This document shows positions 17,760-27,186 of a DNA stretch of 64,000 bases, piece after piece. The DNA is taken from NCBI RefSeq assembly GCF_024372725.1, contig NZ_VOUA01000001.1, positions 239,242-303,241 on the forward strand. Reading direction: 5' to 3'. The position numbers were made by a program, and so were the translations under genes. The notes below the pieces were generated by a model, which was not told the origin of the DNA, searched no databases, and was given only the letters and a program-made list of their open reading frames with translations. Origin of the DNA: Methanosarcina sp. KYL-1 (GTDB lineage: Archaea > Halobacteriota > Methanosarcinia > Methanosarcinales > Methanosarcinaceae). The first letter of the stretch is position 1. Every line of letters begins with the position of its first letter.

Positions 17760-17921
17760 AGTCCGGGCCTGTGGAAGGAACGGCCTGGAATATTTATGAT
17801 ATTTTTATATATTTGAACTGAAATACTTGCGCAAATTGAGTGTAAGCGATGAAATCCGGATTGCGGCGGAAATTATTTTAACTGCCGCACATTCCAAAAA
17901 TGACTTGTTGAGGCATTGCGA

Positions 17922-19085
17922 TTGACAGATAGAAACCAATTCTTCCGCGATGTTAATAAAATCGTTATCAAAATCGGAACTTCTTCGATCACCCGAAGGG
18001 GCTGCGACAACACCAGGGAAAACTGCAGCATTGATCCTGTTTTCATGGAAGGTATTGCGGCCCAGGTCTCTGAGTTACGAAAGCAGGGAAAGGAAGTAAT
18101 CCTGGTAAGCTCCGGGGCAATCGGCGTGGGGCTTAATGAACTGGGAATCTCTCCCAAACCCCGGGAAATCCCGATCAGGCAAGCAGCTGCGGCTGTGGGT
18201 CAGAGCATCCTGATGCAGGACTGGATCAGGGCTTTTTCAAAGTACGGGATGAAAGTTGCCCAGATTCTTCTTACCTATGAATTCTATTCGGACAGGGTGA
18301 CCTACCTGAACCTCCGAAACAGTATTTCCACCCTTCTCGAGTACGGAGTCGTCCCTATTATCAATGAAAACGATTGTACCTGTACAAATGAAATTGAAGC
18401 TATTTTCGGGGACAACGACAAGCTTTCGGCAATGGTGGCGAGTAAGATCGATGCTGATCTACTGATAATCCTTTCGGATATTGACGGTCTTTTTGACCGG
18501 AACCCGAAGACACACAGCGATGCAAAGCTTCTTTCCCTTGTAGAAATGATCACGCCTGAAATCGAAAGTTTCGGAGGTGACCCCACCAGTTTCAAGGGTG
18601 TCGGGGGTATGCGGACCAAGATTAAAGCAGCAAAGATCTGCAGCATGGCAGGCTGCTATGTCGTGATTGCGAATAGTGAAATCGAGAACGTTGCCCTTAA
18701 AGTCCTTGCCGGGGAAGAGATCGGGACCCTTTTCCTGGCTGAAAGGCATATCCAGAAGAACCGTGCCCGCTGGCTCATTCTTGCAAGAGCTTCCGGTACG
18801 GTCCGGGTGGACGCTGGTGCAAAGGCTGCAATCCTGGGGAAAAATAGCCTGCTTCCGGCAGGGGTTGTGGATGTGGAGGGTTCTTTTGATAGGGGTGACG
18901 TGGTAAAGCTTGAATGCGAGGGCAGGGTTTTTGCGAAAGGGATTACGGACTACAATTCTGAAGAACTAATGAAAGTAAAAAGGGCCCATACGAATCAGAT
19001 AGAAAAAATCCTGGGCTATAAAAACTATGATAATGTGATAAAGAAAGAAAACATCGGGATTCTGGAAGAGATGAGGTTAGTCTAA
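17922..19085 (+). CDS. proB: Glutamate 5-kinase ProB with C-terminal PUA domain
   Basis: A 387-residue protein: an amino-acid kinase domain (about 1-265) that phosphorylates glutamate, and a C-terminal PUA domain (about 280-370), the usual long form. Key blocks are VIKIGTSSIT near the N-terminus, LVSSGAIGVG (about 60-69), NENDCT (about 147-152), FGDNDKLSAMVA (about 160-171) and GVGGMRTKIKAA. The start is taken as TTG at 17922, because GAGG at 17910-17913 is eight bases upstream; an in-frame TTG at 17916 is only two bases from it. It supplies gamma-glutamyl phosphate to ProA and probably forms a complex with it. Confidence 0.93.
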   Translation: MTDRNQFFRDVNKIVIKIGTSSITRRGCDNTRENCSIDPVFMEGIAAQVSELRKQGKEVILVSSGAIGVGLNELGISPKPREIPIRQAAAAVGQSILMQDWIRAFSKYGMKVAQILLTYEFYSDRVTYLNLRNSISTLLEYGVVPIINENDCTCTNEIEAIFGDNDKLSAMVASKIDADLLIILSDIDGLFDRNPKTHSDAKLLSLVEMITPEIESFGGDPTSFKGVGGMRTKIKAAKICSMAGCYVVIANSEIENVALKVLAGEEIGTLFLAERHIQKNRARWLILARASGTVRVDAGAKAAILGKNSLLPAGVVDVEGSFDRGDVVKLECEGRVFAKGITDYNSEELMKVKRAHTNQIEKILGYKNYDNVIKKENIGILEEMRLV

Positions 19086-19264
19086 CTCTCTCTCTTAAAA
19101 AGTAAGTTGAGGCGGGCAAAACTTCCTCACCTTATTCTTTTCAAACCTCCTGATATTTTCAAAAATTCTGGTTCATTTTCAGGAATCCTGATTCTTTTCA
19201 AGTATCATGACATCCTGATATTTAACCATTCAATAATTTTTTATAAAAAGTGGAGAAATCAGAT

Positions 19265-20083
19265 ATGGCAGTTCAGAACAGAAAAATCGGATTCATAGGG
19301 GCGGGAAAGATGGGTTCTGCCCTCATGCAGGGCATCATTAAGGCCGGAATCGTAGAGCCAGGAAGTGTAGGGGCAAGCGACGTGTACCTTCCTTTCCTGG
19401 AAGACCTGAAAGCACAGCTAGGGATCCGGGTATCCACTGATAACAGTGTGATTGTCCAGGCCTCCGATATCCTCATTCTTGCCGTAAAGCCTCAGACTCT
19501 TGGGTCAGTGCTTGCAAATTTGAGGGCTGACATAACCCCCGAAAAACTTGTGATTTCAATTGCTGCAGGTGTTCCCCTTTCCACTTACGAAGAAGCCCTG
19601 CCCGAAGGCACCCGACTCGTGCGGGTGATGCCCAACATTGCAGCCACGGTTTCGGAAGCTGCTTCCGGGATCGCACCGGGCAAAAATGCCACCCCCGAAG
19701 ACCTGGATGCCGCCCTTGAGATCTTCTCTGCCGTGGGCACTGCAGTCCAGGTACCTGAGTACCTCATGGATGCGGTTACGGGACTGTCGGGCAGCGGCCC
19801 TGCCTTTATTTTCCCTGTGATAGAGGCTATGGCTGACGGTGCTGTCCTTGAAGGAATGGACCGGAAAAGTGCCCTTACCCTTGCCGCCCAGACCGTACTA
19901 GGGGCTGCAAAGATGGTACTTGAAACAGGCATGCACCCCGGGGAGCTGAAGGATATGGTCACATCCCCCGCCGGGACTACAATTCAGGGCATCCATGCCC
20001 TTGAAGAAGCCGGGATAAGGGCTGCCTTCATGAACGCTGTGATCAGGGCAAGCGAGCGCTCGAAAGAACTCGGAAAAAAGTAA
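19265..20083 (+). CDS. proC: Pyrroline-5-carboxylate reductase ProC
   Basis: A 272-residue NAD(P)H-dependent enzyme for the last step of proline synthesis. The Rossmann motif is IGFIGAGKMGSAL near the N-terminus. RVMPNIAA (about 116-123), GLSGSGPAF (about 165-173) and TSPAGTTIQGIHALE near the C-terminus are the classic P5CR signatures. ATG at 19265 has GGAG nine bases upstream and is chosen over an ATG at 19250. A TATA-like TTTATAAAA at about 19237-19245 suggests a separate promoter very near the start. It completes proA-proB-proC. Confidence 0.95.
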   Translation: MAVQNRKIGFIGAGKMGSALMQGIIKAGIVEPGSVGASDVYLPFLEDLKAQLGIRVSTDNSVIVQASDILILAVKPQTLGSVLANLRADITPEKLVISIAAGVPLSTYEEALPEGTRLVRVMPNIAATVSEAASGIAPGKNATPEDLDAALEIFSAVGTAVQVPEYLMDAVTGLSGSGPAFIFPVIEAMADGAVLEGMDRKSALTLAAQTVLGAAKMVLETGMHPGELKDMVTSPAGTTIQGIHALEEAGIRAAFMNAVIRASERSKELGKK

Positions 20084-20260
20084 ATTTTCTTTTTCCCCCT
20101 TTCCCGTTCTTTTTTCTTTTTTTCTAATCTGCATCTCTTTATAATTGGCGGATTTTGTTATTTATTTGATTCATTTTCATATTTTTTTAACGGCGTTACT
20201 ATTTATTCTTTTATTAATTTATAATTTAGTTCATGATTATTTGTTATAAATATTGAGAAC

Positions 20261-20268
20261 TTTTATAT
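20261..20268 (+). promoter_or_regulatory. TATA-like box before second candidate RNA
   Basis: TTTTATAT, about 25-30 bases before the predicted 5' end at about 20290. Confidence 0.4.
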
Positions 20269-20289
20269 ATCAGTATTTCCCTATATTTA

Positions 20290-20685
20290 TCCTGTCTAAA
20301 AATAGAGTGAGTCTAAATTCGAAGACCTGAGCATGTAAGATTCGGAGCGTGGAGTTAAACTCCTGGGGTCAAACTCCATATTTTCGTGCCTGGTTGCTTT
20401 GTAAGAGTACGTGGGGGGTACTCATCTGAACCTTTGTCTTCCCGCTGGCCTTTGACAGGTGTTAACAGGCTATCAGATATTGGGTTTATCACAAAGCACA
20501 CAGATACTGCCTGCATAAATTATGGGCTTCTAGCTGCCGGAAGTTTCCTGCCTGAGTTTCCTTGGTTTACTGGTACAATCGCGATGAACTGTGGGGGATT
20601 GGAGTTCTGGACCTTCTCCATTTCCCGCCTGTGGGGATCTCTTATGGGGGTGAGAGATTCCCTCCTTCTCATTCTTATTTTTCTA
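20290..20685 (+). ncRNA. Candidate structured non-coding RNA, about 390 nt
   Basis: The ends pair: AATAGAGTGAG 20301-20311 with CTCATTCTTATT 20668-20679, 11 bp with one bulged T and one G-U, enclosing about 355 bases. Inside are a GGAGT/ACTCC hairpin (about 20351-20363), GAGTAC/GTACTC (20405-20422) inside GGTT/AACC, CTTTGT/ACAAAG (about 20432 with 20491), and GGGGATCTCT 20633-20642 with AGAGATTCCC 20653-20662. A pyrimidine/T-rich tract follows. A TATA-like box lies upstream. It does not contain RNase P or SRP core motifs. A 123-codon frame crosses the region (20386-20757) but looks unlike a protein. No family is recognised. Confidence 0.4.
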
Positions 20686-21395
20686 TCTTTCTTTTGGATT
20701 TTTATTCACAAAAACCAGTTTATAGAGGGTGGTATTGAAGTATTTGACAGATTTTAATGTATTAGGATATCATTCTCTCATTTAACATTTTTTCTAAGTT
20801 GAAATCCATCATTTGCCTTCAGGCATCCGGCTCTTTAAACATTTATTTATTTATTTATTTATTTTTGAAATTTCGTTCTAGAAAAGTCACATGTTTACTT
20901 TATGTCCTTTAATATTTGATAGTTTATTGTGGGTATATCCAGATTAATTCTATACAAATTATGAATTCATATAAGCAAATCAATGATTGAATATCATTGA
21001 TAATTAAACGGTGATGACTGAATACGAATGACTGAATATATAGACTGAAAACGGATGATTAAACTGGTGAATTAAAACTGGTGGATGAAAACAGATAACG
21101 AACAAATTGTGAAATGAATTGATTAACAGGGATAGTTTCAGGAGGTGCCCTATTGTCACGTAATCGTGAAAAATAGAAATCTGCCATTTCCCTTACCGTC
21201 CCCGTAAAGACTCTTTCATTTTATTTTCATTCATATTTATCGTTTTCCAAATACGGGGAAAATTGATTTTATTTTGGCATTTGTGCTTTTGTAATCTTTA
21301 ATTGGATCACAGTTTCTAAACTAAAAACAGTATCAAGTGCCTTATTATTTGGAAAGCGATTTATGCAATCAACTCCTTTTTGTATTGGGGGTTAA
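20686..21395. other. AT-rich intergenic region
   Basis: No gene seen. It contains an ATTT tetranucleotide run (about 20841-20866) and short repeated phrases of the type ACTGAATA/AAACTGGTG. A TTTATTTTCATTC run lies near 21220. The region separates the candidate RNA from the DUF523 gene. Confidence 0.6.
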
Positions 21396-22376
21396 ATGAG
21401 GGAGTTCGTTCGGCCAAAGGTTGTGGTGAGTAAGTGCCTTGAGTTTGACCACTGCCGCTACAATGGAGATATGATCAGCAGTCCCATTGTAGCAAAACTT
21501 AAAAATTATGTGGATTTCCTGCCTGTCTGTGCAGAAGTGGAAATAGGGCTTGGGGTTCCCAGGAACCCTATCCGGATCGTGCTGGATAATGGGGCATACA
21601 GGCTCGTACAGCCTGCAAGCGGCAGAGACGTCACTCAAGACATGAAAACTTTTTCTTCTTCTTTTCTGGATTCTCTGGAAAACGTGGAAGGTTTTATCCT
21701 CAAATCCCGGTCTCCGTCCTGCGGGCTAAAGGAGGTGAGGGTTTACCCTTCTTCCGGAAAGTCCGGGGCAGTCGAAAAAACTGCAGGGTTTTTCGGAGGT
21801 GCGGTCCTGGGGATGTATCCTTTTCTGCCCGTTGAAGACGAAGGGAGGCTCAGGAATACCAGGATAAAGGACCATTTCCTGACAAGGCTCTTCATGCTTG
21901 CCAGTTTTCGGAAGGTGAAAAATGAAGGCAGCATGAAAGACCTGGTAGCTTTTCACACGGAGAACAAGTTTCTTCTCATGGCCTACAATCAGACCGAACT
22001 CAGGGAGCTTGGGAAAATTGTCGGAAACAGGGAACATAAGTCTTTCAAAGAACTGGTTCCCGACTACCAGGGACATCTCCACAATGCCCTTTCCAGGGCT
22101 CCCAGGTACACTTCAAATGTCAATGTGCTCATGCACGCTCTCGGGCATTTTTCAGAGGACCTTTCGAGCCGGGAAAAAAGCTTCTTTTTTGACTGGATCC
22201 AAAGGTACCGGGAAGGGAAAGTCTCGCTTTGCCCTGCAATAAACACGATCAGGTCCTGGATAGTGCGTTTTGAAGATGAGTACTTGATGAGCCAAACTTT
22301 TTTCGAACCTTATCCTGAAGGCATGATGGAAGTAGACCCCATACACTCTCACATACGAGAAGACCTCTGGAAATGA
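21396..22376 (+). CDS. DUF523-DUF1722 protein
   Basis: A 326-residue two-domain protein. The N-terminal DUF523 part (about 1-160) has its conserved cysteines in VSKCLEFDHCRYNG (about 12-25) and KSRSPSCGLKEV (about 103-114), which in related proteins hint at metal or Fe-S binding. The C-terminal DUF1722 (YbgA) part spans about 180-320 with HTENKFLLMAYNQ and the helical YTSNVNVLMHALGHF segment. Same-order fusions are known widely in bacteria and archaea, some next to photolyase genes, and the function is not established. ATG at 21396 follows a GGGGGTTAA stretch. The next gene starts seven bases after its stop, a likely operon. Confidence 0.85.
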   Translation: MREFVRPKVVVSKCLEFDHCRYNGDMISSPIVAKLKNYVDFLPVCAEVEIGLGVPRNPIRIVLDNGAYRLVQPASGRDVTQDMKTFSSSFLDSLENVEGFILKSRSPSCGLKEVRVYPSSGKSGAVEKTAGFFGGAVLGMYPFLPVEDEGRLRNTRIKDHFLTRLFMLASFRKVKNEGSMKDLVAFHTENKFLLMAYNQTELRELGKIVGNREHKSFKELVPDYQGHLHNALSRAPRYTSNVNVLMHALGHFSEDLSSREKSFFFDWIQRYREGKVSLCPAINTIRSWIVRFEDEYLMSQTFFEPYPEGMMEVDPIHSHIREDLWK

Positions 22377-22382
22377 AAATTT

Positions 22383-23513
22383 GTGATAATTCTGTGGAAT
22401 CCGAAAGGGGGGAAGTGTCCGTTGAAATCCTGGGCCAGGTCCGTGTTTTTCCTTCTGGTTCTTATTTCCATAGGGTATCTCTTTTTTTGTTCCCCTCCTG
22501 ATGTTTCCAGTTCTCCTGATTTCCGGCACCATGGGACGAGTTTCGTAGGGGAAGTTGACCTTCGTTCCGAACCTTCTGCTGTCCAGGTCACAGAAAAGTC
22601 CGTGGTTGCAGGAAAATCTTCCCGTACTTACTCCTGGAATTACGAGGGTTACTGCTGGCATCTTACGCTGCTGCTTGATGATGAGCTTTACAGTGTATAT
22701 GAGGAACGAACCCGTAAAAGGGATTATGACCTTTTTGCCTCGGACCCCTATGATGACAGGCTGATTAAAAGCATTGCAGATACCCTCTTTTCCCTCTCAG
22801 GGGACTACGGGCTTGAGGAGTCCAAAGTTCCCGGGCTTTGTATCTCTTTTGTCCAGTCCCTTAACTACAGTTCAGACCTTACAAGCGCAGGTTATGATCA
22901 GTATCCCCGCTTCCCTTACGAAACCCTGTACGAAAGTGGTGGGGACTGTGAGGACACTTCCATTCTCTCTGCGGCAATTCTCCAGGAGATGGGTTATGAC
23001 GTTGTACTTCTGGAACTCCCTGAGCATATGGCTCTCGGTATAAGTTGCGACCCCGTGTCCGAGGGCAGGAGTTTTGAGTATAAAGGTACACGTTACTATT
23101 ATCTGGAGACTACGGGCCGGGACTGGCAGGTTGGGGAGATGCCTGAAGAATATCAGGGCCAACCGGTGCGTGTCATCCCTATCTACAAAAGGCCCCTTAT
23201 AGCTCTGGATTTCAAGGCTCTGTGCGAATATTCTAATGACGGGGGTACCGTAGATGTCAACGTCACGTTGAGGAATGTGGGCTCCGAGAGGGCTGAGAAC
23301 ACTACTCTTTATGTTGCCCTCCAGGCTCCTGACGGAAGCGGGGTATGGGATGAGGTAGAAAGTCCTCCCTTCAAGGTCGAGCCGGAAGAAATCTATTATT
23401 TCAGTGCAAAAGGGCTCCACGTTTCCAGCGGAGCAGCTTTCAGAGTATTTGTGCGGGCTTCCGGGGAAAATGTTCTCTATGAGGAAATAATGAGTGAATG
23501 GGTTGAGATTTGA
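22383..23513 (+). CDS. Exported transglutaminase-like cysteine protease-fold protein
   Basis: A 376-residue protein with an N-terminal hydrophobic segment (about 20-36, VFFLLVLISIGYLFFC) that is a signal anchor or signal peptide. The middle has the transglutaminase-like triad: Cys in ESGGDCEDTS (about 180-189), His in PEHMALGI and Asp/Glu context in YYLETTGRDW. The last 100 residues form a CARDB-like beta-sandwich (VDVNVTLRNVGSERAENTTLY). It probably acts at the outer cell surface on peptide or amide bonds; the substrate is unknown. The given start is GTG at 22383; a TTG at 22422 after a GGGGGG run would shorten the N-terminus to a conventional signal peptide. Confidence 0.78.
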   Translation: MIILWNPKGGKCPLKSWARSVFFLLVLISIGYLFFCSPPDVSSSPDFRHHGTSFVGEVDLRSEPSAVQVTEKSVVAGKSSRTYSWNYEGYCWHLTLLLDDELYSVYEERTRKRDYDLFASDPYDDRLIKSIADTLFSLSGDYGLEESKVPGLCISFVQSLNYSSDLTSAGYDQYPRFPYETLYESGGDCEDTSILSAAILQEMGYDVVLLELPEHMALGISCDPVSEGRSFEYKGTRYYYLETTGRDWQVGEMPEEYQGQPVRVIPIYKRPLIALDFKALCEYSNDGGTVDVNVTLRNVGSERAENTTLYVALQAPDGSGVWDEVESPPFKVEPEEIYYFSAKGLHVSSGAAFRVFVRASGENVLYEEIMSEWVEI

Positions 23514-23630
23514 AAACTCCGGATGCCGGATAATTGCAATATGCTCTCTGGTTTTTTGCCTTAGATTAAAAGAGGGGAAACAGTTAAGTTATGAGCTTTC
23601 AAATTCAAAGTAATTTAAAATGGTGAGCAA

Positions 23631-23813
23631 ATGAATAAATTGTATCGTTCAAGAAAGAACAGGATGATAGCTGGCGTCTGCGGCGGCATAGGTGAATACT
23701 TTGATATCGACCCGACTCTCGTAAGGCTTCTCTGGGTACTTTTCTCTTTGAGCGGAGGGGCCGGAATAGTGGCGTACATCATTGCCTGGATAATTGTCCC
23801 GGAAGAGCCCTGA
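23631..23813 (+). CDS. PspC domain membrane protein
   Basis: A 60-residue stand-alone PspC domain. The family pattern is complete: KLYRSRKNRMIAGVCGG, IGEYFDIDPTLVRLLWVLF and IIAWIIVPEEP. One hydrophobic region spans about residues 30-56. PspC proteins act in envelope-stress responses in bacteria; archaeal roles are not defined. GGTG lies five bases before the ATG. It is separated by about 115 bases from the transglutaminase-like gene and convergent with ftsY. Confidence 0.9.
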   Translation: MNKLYRSRKNRMIAGVCGGIGEYFDIDPTLVRLLWVLFSLSGGAGIVAYIIAWIIVPEEP

Positions 23814-23940
23814 AACAGTTTTTCCTTTCCTCTTCCCCTTATTTTTTCCTTTTTTCCTTCCTTTTTTTTCTTCCGGAATGATGGAATTCCGGAATATTTC
23901 CGGGAAACTCAGTTCATAAAGTGGGCATAAAGGGGGAAGT

Positions 23941-23974
23941 CCCTTCCTGGACAGCCGAAGGCTGGCGGGAAGGG
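23941..23974. terminator. Strong stem-loop between convergent pspC-like and ftsY genes
   Basis: CCCTTCC 23941-23947 pairs with GGAAGGG 23968-23974, with an inner CAGCC/GGCTG stem (23952-23964). It lies just past the ftsY stop and may end or protect either transcript. There is no long T-run on the ftsY strand. Confidence 0.45.
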
Positions 23975-23998
23975 TAGTTCTCAGGGCTTATTGTAAAT

Positions 23999-25216
23999 TT
24001 ACTGGTTGAAAAGCTGGCCCACAAACCATTCCGGATCGAATTTTTTAAGGTCTTCATACCCCTGCCCTATCCCGAAGAAGAGGATGGGCTTTCCCGTGAT
24101 GAAGGCAATGGATATGGCAGCTCCGCCCTTGGCGTCAGCATCGATCTTTGTAAGGATGGACCCGTCAATGGGCACGGCTTCGTTAAACTGGGCAGCCCTC
24201 TCAACCGCATCGTTTCCTGCTACGGCCTCATCTACGAAGATGATAAGGTCCGGGGAACTTACCCGGCAGATTTTTTCCATCTGCGCCATGAGGTTCAGAT
24301 TTGTGTGCATGCGGCCTGCGGTGTCCGAGAGTACAAAATCGATCCTGTGGGCTTTTGCGTACTGGACAGCATCGTAAATGACTGCTGCGGGGTCGGCTCC
24401 TGCCTGGTGCTTTATCATCTTTACCCCGAGCCGGTCGGCATGGATCCCGAGCTGGTCTATGGCGCCTGCCCTGAAGGTATCTCCTGCAGCCAGGACTACG
24501 GAGTAGCCGGAATTAAGCAGCCTCTTTGTCAGTTTTGCGATTGATGTGGTCTTCCCGGTTCCGTTAATTCCCACAAAGACAATGTGAACAGGTTTCTGTT
24601 TGTTCTTCACATAATCGTCGAAATCAAAGGTGTTGGCAGATACCACGTCGAGAATAGCTTTTTTCAGTGCCTCCTCAACGATTGCCCCGGTATCCTTCCC
24701 AATGTGCTTTGTGGTGCCTGCAAGCTGGTTCTTCACGGATTCAGCAATTGCTTCGGACACTGAGAGGGCAAGGTCGCTTTCAAGAAGTGCCATCTCAAGT
24801 TCCCATAAAGGTTCTTCCAGGTCTTTGTCATCCAGGTAGACTTCCCTGCTGAAGACTAGGGCTTTTGCCTTCTGCGCAAGTCCCACTTTCGGGACCTTTT
24901 TGAAGAACGATTTTTTCTCGGCAAGGATTTCTTCTTTTCCGGGTCTCTTTTCTCCGGTTCGGGCTCTGGCAGCAGTGGGGCTTGAAGGTGCTTTCGGTCC
25001 GGTTTCGGGCCCTTTCTCTTCCTGAGCCTCTTCGAGAGCTTTTTCCCTTTCTTCTGCCTCTACTGCCTCTTCAGGGAATTCTTCGGCTTCCGGCGCAAAT
25101 TCCTCCCCTGATTCAAGGGCTTCTACGTCGGGTTCTACAGCTACTGCTTTTTCGTCAATCGTTTTGCTGAGTGCCTTTTTAAAGTTCCCGAGTTTCTCTT
25201 TAAGTTTGTTGAACAC
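23999..25216 (-). CDS. ftsY: Signal recognition particle receptor FtsY
   Basis: A 405-residue SRP-type GTPase. An acidic, Glu-rich A domain (about 25-80), which helps membrane and ribosome contact, precedes the N domain (about 105-195) and the G domain. G-domain motifs are GINGTGKTT (217-225), DTFRAGA (247-253), DTAGR (298-302) and TKIDADAKGG near 355. It docks the SRP-ribosome complex at the plasma membrane and is fuelled by paired GTP hydrolysis with SRP54. It ends the minus-strand cluster rpl39e-rpl31e-eif6-rplX-pfdA-ftsY, an arrangement conserved in many euryarchaea. Confidence 0.96.
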   Translation of the reverse strand: MFNKLKEKLGNFKKALSKTIDEKAVAVEPDVEALESGEEFAPEAEEFPEEAVEAEEREKALEEAQEEKGPETGPKAPSSPTAARARTGEKRPGKEEILAEKKSFFKKVPKVGLAQKAKALVFSREVYLDDKDLEEPLWELEMALLESDLALSVSEAIAESVKNQLAGTTKHIGKDTGAIVEEALKKAILDVVSANTFDFDDYVKNKQKPVHIVFVGINGTGKTTSIAKLTKRLLNSGYSVVLAAGDTFRAGAIDQLGIHADRLGVKMIKHQAGADPAAVIYDAVQYAKAHRIDFVLSDTAGRMHTNLNLMAQMEKICRVSSPDLIIFVDEAVAGNDAVERAAQFNEAVPIDGSILTKIDADAKGGAAISIAFITGKPILFFGIGQGYEDLKKFDPEWFVGQLFNQ

Positions 25217-25352
25217 AGGACCAATCCCGAAAAAAATTCAATAAAAAATAGATAATGAGTTTAAATTTTTGATTTCAGATAAGGTTTTCGAATTCTTCGA
25301 ACTCCTTATCTTTGAACCAGTTCTTGTTTGCCTGAACCGGGCCTGGATTTCT

Positions 25353-25781
25353 TCAGGCCTGTCCGGGTTGAAGTTTTGCAGCTTCAGCTTCCAGGGCCTG
25401 CATTCCCTGCACGAATTTAGTCAGTGAAGCGTTCATCTGTTCAAGGATCTTTGTAAGCTGCTCCTTGCGCCGGTTCAGGGTTTCGATAGCTTCATCTGCA
25501 GTTTTTTCTGCGCTGAATCCTGCTCCCAGGTTTACGATGACCCTGTCCGCATTCTTGATTTCTGCGTGGATGAATGAGCCAAAACCAAGCGGAACCATCG
25601 TTTCTGCGGTCTTGCCCTCTTCTGAGGCCTTTCTCAACTCGTTGATAGTCACGATGGTCTGGTCGCAGCTTGCAATGGATGCCTGCACCATGCTCATTTC
25701 TTGCTGAAGAGCTTCAGCCTGTCTCTGGAATTCCTGGTGCCTGGCTGCCAGACTTCTGATCTCTTCACTGACTTCCGCCAT
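25353..25781 (-). CDS. pfdA: Prefoldin subunit alpha
   Basis: A 142-residue protein with two long coiled-coil helices (about 3-48 and 90-135) joined by a beta-hairpin region containing VPLGFGSFIHAEI (about 64-76), the classic alpha-type prefoldin layout. Two alpha and four beta subunits make the jellyfish-shaped chaperone that hands unfolded proteins to the thermosome. ATG at 25781 is chosen; GGAG eight bases upstream lies over the end of the eL20 gene, so translation is probably coupled. ftsY follows after about 135 bases. Confidence 0.93.
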   Translation of the reverse strand: MAEVSEEIRSLAARHQEFQRQAEALQQEMSMVQASIASCDQTIVTINELRKASEEGKTAETMVPLGFGSFIHAEIKNADRVIVNLGAGFSAEKTADEAIETLNRRKEQLTKILEQMNASLTKFVQGMQALEAEAAKLQPGQA

Positions 25782-25786
25782 GTCCT

Positions 25787-25963
25787 TCACTCCTCGGCGA
25801 TGCTTTCGATCTCTACCTGGCTTCTTTTGATTCCGTGCTTGCTTCCGAAGATCGAATAAACCTTATCTTGCGCATTCTTTTCATTCTGGCTTTCGATCGT
25901 CTTTGTGAATTTTTCCCAGGTAAGTCCTGCTTTAAATTTGCCTTTGACAACAAAATTCTTCAT
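25787..25963 (-). CDS. rplX: Large ribosomal subunit protein eL20 (LX, L18a)
   Basis: A 58-residue protein, [13 protein letters not shown] at the start and [14 protein letters not shown] at the end, matching archaeal 50S protein LX/L18Ae. The pattern of a first strand followed by [28 protein letters not shown] is diagnostic. The ATG at 25963 has GGTG seven bases upstream; another ATG one codon earlier is closer to it. Its stop is five bases before the pfdA start. It lies in the order expected for archaea between eif6 and pfdA. Confidence 0.92.
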   Translation of the reverse strand: MKNFVVKGKFKAGLTWEKFTKTIESQNEKNAQDKVYSIFGSKHGIKRSQVEIESIAEE

Positions 25964-26021
25964 CATAAATCACCATGCTCTTACTGTAGCTTTAATCGGG
26001 AACAGACGGATGATATGATGT

Positions 26022-26681
26022 TCATTCAATGAACCCGAAGGCTTCATCGACTCTCCCTAGTTCGGGCCCTGTGGTTTCCGAGCCTGCAACGAATCCTTTC
26101 GAATTGACAAGCAGGCCTGAGCCAAGCATCTGAGTCCCGAAGTTCGTTGTCCCTATGTCTACCGGAAGCCCGAAGACCTCTTCTAAGAGTTCCCTTTCCG
26201 AGGGGGTCACCTTTGGATGAACCATGAGGCCTTTGTTTGTAACGGCTCCCGCCATCCCCACGGTTTTTATTCCGGCAATAGTTCCCCTGAACACTTCCAC
26301 CTTCAGAATCCTGGCAATTGTCTCTATAGCGACGTCAGACAGCTCAGGGTGCACAAGGGCTGCAGAATCGTTTGCAAGCACAATGTTTCCCACCGCATTC
26401 AGCTTGTCCGGGAGGATTCCCACAGTTACTCCGGTAAGTTTTTCCATCTTCTCAGCGCTGGCGCCGTGAGGCAGCAGGAAGCCGTTCGAGTTCCCTCTGG
26501 AGAGGGAACCCAAAACTACACTCCCGTTTACAAGGGTCTCAACGACCCTTACACCAAGCAACTCTTCAAGTATGGCACATACTTCGGGATTTGTCCGGGG
26601 GGGAACCAGGGCAACGTCTTCGGTGCAGGTTGCAAAGACCCCGATCAATGGGTTATCGTAGATATCCACTGTTCGAATCAT
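26022..26681 (-). CDS. eif6: Translation initiation factor aIF6
   Basis: A 219-residue protein, normal for aIF6, formed of five repeats that build a five-fold propeller-like ring. Repeated phrases such as [18 protein letters not shown] at the N-terminus and the [16 protein letters not shown] segment (about 101-116) are characteristic. It binds the 50S subunit near eL14/eL24 and uL3 and blocks premature joining to 30S. The gene follows rpl31e by about 30 bases and precedes the eL20 gene by about 60, inside the ribosome cluster. The ATG at 26681 is well supported by homology at the first residues. Confidence 0.95.
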   Translation of the reverse strand: MIRTVDIYDNPLIGVFATCTEDVALVPPRTNPEVCAILEELLGVRVVETLVNGSVVLGSLSRGNSNGFLLPHGASAEKMEKLTGVTVGILPDKLNAVGNIVLANDSAALVHPELSDVAIETIARILKVEVFRGTIAGIKTVGMAGAVTNKGLMVHPKVTPSERELLEEVFGLPVDIGTTNFGTQMLGSGLLVNSKGFVAGSETTGPELGRVDEAFGFIE

Positions 26682-26712
26682 ATCTTTTGACGCTTCGCGT
26701 TCTTCTTTTTAT

Positions 26713-26991
26713 TTATTTGGCAAGTTCCGCCTGTACCTCACCGTCTGCGAATTTCACAGCGCGGACCCGGATGGAGAGCGGGGCTTTCTCGCAGCCTCTC
26801 TCCCAGAGGCGTTCGTTGATGGATTTGTCCAGTTTGACCATGGAAGGCTCTACTTTCATGTGCTTCCCAAGGAAACTTCTTACTTCACTTACTGCCCTGT
26901 TGGCCCTTTTCCAGCTAGGGACTTTCTTGATCACTCTAAGGGGGACAGTATAAATCTGTTCTTTAACCATGTCGTCTGCCATTTTACCCAC
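26713..26991 (-). CDS. rpl31e: Large ribosomal subunit protein eL31
   Basis: A 92-residue protein of the L31e family. Key blocks are [21 protein letters not shown] (about 13-33, shown here by its residues) and [19 protein letters not shown], with a C-terminal tail of about 15 residues. It sits at the peptide exit tunnel of the 50S subunit. Start ATG at 26991; an ATG at 26979 (MVKEQIYTV) is also possible and closer to the usual N-terminus. It follows rpl39e by nine bases and precedes eif6. Confidence 0.94.
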   Translation of the reverse strand: MGKMADDMVKEQIYTVPLRVIKKVPSWKRANRAVSEVRSFLGKHMKVEPSMVKLDKSINERLWERGCEKAPLSIRVRAVKFADGEVQAELAK

Positions 26992-27000
26992 CTACGTCTC

Positions 27001-27186
<186 letters not shown>

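Noticed and set aside
20290..20685. RNase P RNA, given the paired ends and length
   Set aside because: The universally conserved P4 strands are absent.
20386..20757. 123-codon protein gene
   Set aside because: It overlaps the paired region, has no good ribosome binding site, and has no recognisable domain; kept as a possible alternative to the RNA only.
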